Origin: Pseudonocardia kunmingensis | Lineage (GTDB): Bacteria; Actinomycetota; Actinomycetes; Mycobacteriales; Pseudonocardiaceae | NCBI RefSeq assembly: GCF_006716445.1 | Contig: NZ_VFPA01000008.1 | Span: forward strand, 209,815 to 273,814 | DNA length: 64,000 nucleotides | Direction of reading: 5' to 3' | Shown here: positions 60,005 to 64,000 of the stretch, in pieces | Numbering within the stretch: the stretch's first letter is position 1 | Layout: every line of letters starts with the position of its first letter | The notes under the pieces: generated by a model | The model's input: only the letters and a program-made list of their open reading frames with translations | The model's database searches: none | What the model was told of the DNA's origin: nothing | Position numbers and translations under genes: made by a program

Positions 60005-60741
60005 CCCCCGGGCGGCTCGCGGGCAGGAGGTGCCTGGTCACCGGCGCGGCGTCGGGCATCGGCCGCGAGATCGCGCTCCGGTTCGCCGCCGAGGGGGCGC
60101 TCGTCGCCTGCGCCGACCTCGACGCCGACGGCCTGCACGGCGTGCCCGGAACCGGGATCGTCCTCGACGTGGCCGATCCCGGGCAGTGGGCCGCCGCGGT
60201 CGCGGAGGCGACCGGCGCGCTGGGCGGGATCGACGTGCTCGCCCACTGCGCCGGAGTCCTGTGGCCCGACGACCGCGGCATCACGGCGACCGACCTCGAC
60301 GCGTGGGAGACGACGTTCCGGGTCAACGCGCGGGGCACCTTCCTCGCCGCCCAGCACGTCACGCCCGTGATGACCGACGGCGGCTCGGTGATCACGATGT
60401 CGTCGATCGCCGCCTCGGTGGGCACCGCCTCGGGCGGCGGGATCGCCTACGCGGCGAGCAAGGGCGCCGTGACCTCGTTGACCCGCGTGCTGGCCTCGGC
60501 GCTGGGCGGCAGGCGGATCCGCTGCAACGCGATCGCCCCCGCGGTCGTGGAGACGCCGATGGTCGCGGCGGCCTACGACGACGACGCGCGGACCGCGCGC
60601 CTGGCCCGGATGCCGCTCGGGCGGACCGGGCGGCCCGAGGACGTAGCGGCGCTCGCGGTCTACCTCGCCTCGGACGAGTCGACCTGGATGACCGGCGCGG
60701 TCGTCCCGATCGACGGCGGGGCGAGCGCGTTCTACGTGTGA
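60001..60741 (+). CDS. Short-chain dehydrogenase/reductase (SDR)
   Basis: 246-residue classical SDR: TGAASGIG (14-21), catalytic S134/S135, Y150 and K154 (YAASK), and C-terminal PIDGGASAF. Asp39 in ACADLD suggests NAD(H). It overlaps the transporter stop as ATGA and is followed by an acyl-CoA synthetase. Likely oxidises a secondary alcohol or reduces a ketone of the imported compound. Confidence 0.84.
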   Translation: MTPGRLAGRRCLVTGAASGIGREIALRFAAEGALVACADLDADGLHGVPGTGIVLDVADPGQWAAAVAEATGALGGIDVLAHCAGVLWPDDRGITATDLDAWETTFRVNARGTFLAAQHVTPVMTDGGSVITMSSIAASVGTASGGGIAYAASKGAVTSLTRVLASALGGRRIRCNAIAPAVVETPMVAAAYDDDARTARLARMPLGRTGRPEDVAALAVYLASDESTWMTGAVVPIDGGASAFYV

Positions 60742-60761
60742 GGGAGGGAGTGGATGTGGTG

Positions 60762-62375
60762 ATGCCGCGCGATCTGCCGGACCTGCTGGGCCGGCTCGTG
60801 CGCGAGGACCCCGCCGCCGTGGTGGCCCTGGACAAAGGGCCGGGCGGGGAGACGATCCCGGTGCCGCGCGGCGAGCTGTGGCGGCGGGTCGGGAGGCTGG
60901 CCGAGGAGCTGCGGACCGCCGGCATCGGGGCCGGCGACTGCGTCGCGGTGTGGCTGCCGAACTGGAGCGACGCGCTCGTGTGGCAGTTCGCCGTGGCCGC
61001 CCGCGGCGCGCACGTGGTCGGGGTCAACACGCGCTACAACGTCGCGGAGGCCGCGCACGTCCTGGACCGGGCCCGGCCGCGGCTGGTCGCGCTCGCACCC
61101 GACTTCCACGGGCTGGACCTGCCGGGGCGGTTGCGGGACGCCGTGGCGGGCTCGTCGGCGCCCGCCCCCGCGGTCGCGCTGGTGCCCGGCCCGGGGCGAC
61201 GGGTGCCGCCGCCCGCCGAGGTCGCCGCCGCGGACGTGGGCGGCGGCGCGTGGGCGCCGGACCCGGCCGGCGCGGCGCTGCAGCTCCCCTCCTCCGACCC
61301 CGCCGCGCTGGTCGTCGCGTTCACCACGTCGGGCTCCACCGGCATGCCCAAGCTCGCCGCGCACCGGGCCGCCGGGGTGCTGGCGCACGCCGTGGCCGAC
61401 GCGGCGGCGCTCGGGATCGGCCGCGGCGAGCACGTGCTGTGCGCGCTGCCGCTGTCGGGGGTGTTCGGCTACAACCTGGCGATGGCGGCGCTCGCCGCGG
61501 GAGCCGTGTGCGTCCTGGAGCCCGTGTTCGACGCCGACGCCGTGCTCGACGACATGGCGGCCCACCGCGTGACCCACGTGGCCTCCGGCGACGACCTGGT
61601 GCTGCGGCTGGCGGAGGCGTGGCAGGCGCGGCCCCGGGACCTCTCGGCCTGGCGCTGGTGGGGCGCTGCCGACTTCCAGGGCCGGGCCGCGGAGCTCGCC
61701 GCCTGGGCGCACGAGGAGTTCGGGACGGTCACGACCGGGGTGTACGGCTCGTCGGAGGTGTTCGCGCTGACGGCCCTGTGGCCGGCCGAGGAGCCGACGC
61801 CCCGCCGCTGGGAGGGCGGCGGCCGGGTGGTGCACGACGGCATCCGGGTCCGGGTGGTGGACCCGGTGACCGGCGAGCCCTGCGCCCCCGGAACGGAGGG
61901 GGAGCTGCAGTTCCGCGGCCCGAACGTCGTGGACGCCTACCTCGGCGACGACGGCGCGGCCGCACGCGCGTTCACCGCCGACGGCTGGTTCCGCTCCGGG
62001 GATCTCGGGGTGCAGACCGCCGAGGACGCGTTCGTGTACGTCGTGCGGATGGGCGACGCGCTGCGCCTGCGCGGGTTCCTCGTGGACCCCGCGGAGATCG
62101 AGCTGCGGCTGGCGGCCCACCCCGAGGTGCGCACGGCGAAGGTCGTGGGCATCGAGGGGGCCGACGGCGCCACGGAGGCGGTCGGCTTCGTGGTGGCCGA
62201 GAGCGGCCGCGAGCCTGATCCCGCCGGGCTGCGGACGTGGTGCGCCGAGGCGCTGGCCCCGTTCAAGGTCCCGGCGGCGGTGCACGTGATCGACGCGATG
62301 CCCACGACCTCGGGCACCAACGGCACGAAGATCCGGGCCGCCGTGCTCCGCGAGTGGGCGTCCTGGTGGCGGTGA
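60762..62375 (+). CDS. Acyl-CoA synthetase (AMP-forming)
   Basis: 537-residue adenylating enzyme. The P-loop is FTTSGSTGMPKLAAHR (key: TSGSTGMPK), the adenine motif VYGSSEVFAL, then GELQFRGPNVVDAYL, the A7 motif TADGWFRSGDLG, and the final GTNGTKI close to the catalytic-Lys motif. It activates a carboxylic acid as acyl-AMP, then CoA thioester. The ATG at 60762 lies 12 bases after GGGAGGGA; GTG codons at 60756 and 60759 have better spacing and may be used. The last residues precede a degenerate intergenic stretch. Confidence 0.84.
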   Translation: MPRDLPDLLGRLVREDPAAVVALDKGPGGETIPVPRGELWRRVGRLAEELRTAGIGAGDCVAVWLPNWSDALVWQFAVAARGAHVVGVNTRYNVAEAAHVLDRARPRLVALAPDFHGLDLPGRLRDAVAGSSAPAPAVALVPGPGRRVPPPAEVAAADVGGGAWAPDPAGAALQLPSSDPAALVVAFTTSGSTGMPKLAAHRAAGVLAHAVADAAALGIGRGEHVLCALPLSGVFGYNLAMAALAAGAVCVLEPVFDADAVLDDMAAHRVTHVASGDDLVLRLAEAWQARPRDLSAWRWWGAADFQGRAAELAAWAHEEFGTVTTGVYGSSEVFALTALWPAEEPTPRRWEGGGRVVHDGIRVRVVDPVTGEPCAPGTEGELQFRGPNVVDAYLGDDGAAARAFTADGWFRSGDLGVQTAEDAFVYVVRMGDALRLRGFLVDPAEIELRLAAHPEVRTAKVVGIEGADGATEAVGFVVAESGREPDPAGLRTWCAEALAPFKVPAAVHVIDAMPTTSGTNGTKIRAAVLREWASWWR

Positions 62376-62590
62376 TGCGGAGGCCTCGCCCGGAGGTGCG
62401 CGATGTCGCGGTGACCGCCACGTCGACGGCGACCCGCTGGCGGAGATCGCCCGGCAGCGGAGCGAACTGGGCGACGGTTCCCGCACACCGTGCGCGGGGA
62501 CTACCGCGAGGGCGGGCCGACCGGGAGGCTCACGACCGAGGACGTGGCGCGTGGCGTCCACGTCCACGACCACAGGGAGGACTGAGCGCA
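62376..62590 (+). other. Degenerate coding remnant, unrecognised
   Basis: 215 bases between the synthetase and the short cupin gene. Two partial readings look protein-like but lie in different frames: one ending around DGDPLAEIARQRSELGDG, and another from 62478 (FPHTVRGDYREG... to VHVHDHRED, stop at 62583-62585). Neither has a start site. This suggests the 3' end of a lost gene carrying a frameshift. The family is not recognised. Confidence 0.35.
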
Positions 62591-62818
62591 GTGCAGATCG
62601 TCCGGGGGCGGGCCCCCGAGACCACCCCGACCCAGAACCGCACGGAGACCTTCACCGGCACCGTGTGGGGCGATCCCGTGCTGCCCGCGACCGACGGCTA
62701 CACGATCGACTCGGTGACGTCCGCGCCGGTTGCGCGGGCCCACCTCGCGGTGTCGCTCGGGCCGACCGTGTGGCTGGACGAGGTGGCCGAGGACGACTTC
62801 CGGAGGGCGGGACGATGA
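62591..62818 (+). pseudogene. Cupin-domain protein with its core deleted
   Basis: 75 codons with GGGAGG and GTG start. The N-terminal block (VQIVRGRAP, TFTGTVWGDPVLPATDG) and the C-terminal block (AVSLGPTVWLDEV) match the ends of the roughly 130-residue cupin family often found beside carboxymuconolactone decarboxylases. The central part, which should hold the His-rich metal site and beta-barrel (from about 'PGARTxWHxH' to 'HGA'), is absent, SAPVARA joining straight to HLAVS. The frame is kept, so translation and coupling to the next gene (ATGA) survive, but a functional cupin is unlikely. Confidence 0.65.
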
Positions 62819-63231
62819 CCGACCAGCGCTACGAACAGGGGCTCGGGATCCGCAAGGAGGTCCTCGGCGAGGCGCACGTCGAGCGCTCGCTCGCCGCGGT
62901 GAGCGAGTTCTCCCGGCCGGTGCAGGAGTTCGTCACGCGTGCCTGCTGGGGGGACGTCTGGGGCCGGCCGGGTCTGGACCGGCGCACCCGCAGCCTGCTC
63001 AACCTGGTGATGCTCACCGCGCTGGGCCGCAACCACGAGCTCGGCGTGCACGTGCGCGGCGCGGTCACCAACGGTGCCACCGAGACCGAGATCCAGGAGG
63101 CCCTGCTGCAGGCCGCGATCTACTGCGGGGTGCCGGCGGCGCTGGAGTCGTTCCGGGTGGCCGAGCGCGTGCTCGCCGAGATCGACGCCGAGATCGGCGC
63201 CGAGAACGCGGCGGAGGGCGGCGATGGGTGA
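62815..63231 (+). CDS. Carboxymuconolactone decarboxylase family protein (PcaC-like)
   Basis: 138-residue small helical protein. RYEQGLGIRKEVLGEAHVERS, EFVTRACWGDVWGRPGLDRRTRSLLNLVMLTALGR and EIQEALLQAAIYCGVPAALESFRVAE are the PcaC/CMD signature blocks; there is no CxxC pair, so the peroxidase-like AhpD branch is excluded. In beta-ketoadipate metabolism PcaC decarboxylates 4-carboxymuconolactone; no other pca genes are here, so a related lactone is possible. ATGA overlap with the cupin remnant and an eight-base overlap with the next gene. Confidence 0.83.
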   Translation: MTDQRYEQGLGIRKEVLGEAHVERSLAAVSEFSRPVQEFVTRACWGDVWGRPGLDRRTRSLLNLVMLTALGRNHELGVHVRGAVTNGATETEIQEALLQAAIYCGVPAALESFRVAERVLAEIDAEIGAENAAEGGDG

Positions 63232-64000
63232 GCGCGCAGGCCTCCCGCAGGCCGTGGGGTTCGTCGGGCTCGGCCGCATGGGGACGCCGATGGTGCGGCG
63301 GCTGGCCGCGGCCGGGGTGGGGGTGCGCGGGTACGACGCCGCACCCCGCCCGGAGCTTTCCCCGGTCGTCACGCAGGTCGAGAAGGCCCCGCTCGTGGCC
63401 GAAGGCGTCCCCGTCGTGGTGCTCATGCTCCCGGACTCCGACGTCGTGGACGCCGTGGTCCACGGGGCCGGGCTGCTCGACGCGCTCGCGCCGGGAACGG
63501 TGCTCGTCGACATGGGCTCGTCGGAGCCGCTGCGGACGCGCGCGCTGGCCGAGCAGGTCGCCGCGCGCGGCGCCGTCCTCGTCGACGCGCCCGTGTCCGG
63601 CGGTGTCTCCGGCGCCACCGAGGGCACGATGACGATCATGGTGGGCGGGCCGGAGGACGCCGTCGCCACGCTCGTGCCGCTCTTCGGCGTGCTCGGCCGG
63701 ATGCGTCACGTCGGCCCGGTGGGGGCGGGGCACGCGCTCAAGGCCCTCAACAACCTGATGTCCGCGGCGCACCTGCTCGCCAGCTCCGAGGCGCTGCTGG
63801 CCGGCCAGCGGTTCGGGCTGGACCCGGCCGCGATGCTGGAGGCCGTCAACGGCTCGAGCGGGCGCAGCGGGTCCACCGAGAACAAGTGGCCGAACTTCGT
63901 GCTGCCCGGCACGTTCGACTCCGGGTTCGCCCTCGGGCTCATGCTCAAGGACATCCGGATCGCGCTGGGGCTGGCCGAGGCGACCGGGGCGCCGTCGGCG
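63224..64000 (+). CDS. NAD(P)-dependent dehydrogenase, 3-hydroxyisobutyrate dehydrogenase family (3' end outside window)
   Basis: The first 259 codons are present and the frame is open to the right edge. GLGRMG (15-20) is the nucleotide loop, DAPVSGGVSGA (121-131) the canonical substrate motif, K173 (HALKALNNL) the catalytic Lys, and MLKDIRIAL the C-terminal helix motif. GGAGGG seven bases before the ATG fixes the start. It differs from the homologue at 53924-54832 in keeping the standard SGG motif. It probably oxidises a beta-hydroxy acid or reduces a tartronate-semialdehyde-like compound. Confidence 0.83.
   Translation, partial: MGERAGLPQAVGFVGLGRMGTPMVRRLAAAGVGVRGYDAAPRPELSPVVTQVEKAPLVAEGVPVVVLMLPDSDVVDAVVHGAGLLDALAPGTVLVDMGSSEPLRTRALAEQVAARGAVLVDAPVSGGVSGATEGTMTIMVGGPEDAVATLVPLFGVLGRMRHVGPVGAGHALKALNNLMSAAHLLASSEALLAGQRFGLDPAAMLEAVNGSSGRSGSTENKWPNFVLPGTFDSGFALGLMLKDIRIALGLAEATGAPSA

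Noticed and set aside
62815..63231. Part of a beta-ketoadipate (pca) cluster
   Set aside because: Only the PcaC-like protein is present; pcaB, pcaD, pcaGH and pcaIJ homologues were not found in the window.
1..64000. Mobile elements, CRISPR arrays, tRNA or rRNA genes, riboswitches
   Set aside because: No transposase or integrase motifs, no regularly spaced repeats, no tRNA-like insertion point and no recognised riboswitch leader were seen by reading; a computational scan could still find weak cases.

Overview
This is a 64 kb stretch of GC-rich chromosome from an actinomycete. The strong G/C third-position bias, the frequent GTG starts, the 4-base stop/start overlaps and the gene content (IclR, GntR and TetR regulators, P450, F420-type luciferase-like enzyme, class III CoA-transferases, an IdeR-type iron box) fit a Pseudonocardiales-like soil organism. 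That placement is inferred from style, not from a marker gene. No rRNA, tRNA, CRISPR array, integrase or transposase was seen. Sixty genes are called, including two cut by the window ends and one that looks internally deleted.

Layout: (1) 1-6859: start of an AsnC-type regulator, then a tightly coupled operon with an MHS-family transporter, an M19 dipeptidase, two M20 amidohydrolases resembling AbgB and AbgA, a ketopantoate-reductase-like protein and an SDR; probably uptake and hydrolysis of an N-acylated amino acid. (2) 6940-10317: a small hypothetical gene, then an iron-siderophore ABC importer behind an IdeR/DtxR-like box. (3) 10302-17121: a minus-strand operon joining a CoA-transferase, a complete iron/organic-anion-type ABC importer and an enoyl-CoA hydratase homologue, divergent from an IclR regulator. 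(4) 17149-26225: hydantoinase/oxoprolinase subunits B and A, a GntR regulator, and an operon with an MHS transporter, a DUF2848 protein, a 41-residue membrane peptide, a sodium/solute symporter and a D-glutamate-cyclase-like protein. Matching palindromes lie inside both promoters that flank the regulator gene.

(5) 26331-29443: an IclR regulator divergent from a phthalate-dioxygenase-reductase-type protein and a CYP199-like P450, a candidate two-gene para-substituted-benzoate oxidase. (6) 29542-34642: drug-efflux MFS, CodA-like amidohydrolase, AraC regulator, membrane-anchored unknown. (7) 34876-42926: a Dpp/Opp-type ABC importer run on into a DUF35 protein, a thiolase homologue with Ser in the nucleophile position, and an F420-type oxidoreductase. 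(8) 42880-49715: TetR regulator, enoyl-CoA hydratase and SDR, divergent from acyl-CoA dehydrogenase, ADP-forming acyl-CoA synthetase and CoA-transferase. (9) 49857-64000: two more MHS transporters within an oxidative catabolic region (fused alpha/beta hydrolase, aldehyde dehydrogenase, two HIBADH-family dehydrogenases, metallo-beta-lactamase lactonase, TetR, flavin monooxygenase, epimerase, SDR, acyl-CoA synthetase, a truncated cupin gene, a carboxymuconolactone-decarboxylase-like protein).

Taken together the window looks like an accessory catabolic island: successive transporter-plus-enzyme modules, each with its own regulator, for amidated amino acids, aromatic acids, CoA-activated acids and possibly cyclic ketones or lactones. 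The most distinctive items are the GntR-controlled double promoter, the DUF35/Ser-thiolase pair behind an oligopeptide-type importer, the P450/reductase pair, the CoA-transferase/ABC importer/hydratase operon and the 41-residue symporter-linked peptide.
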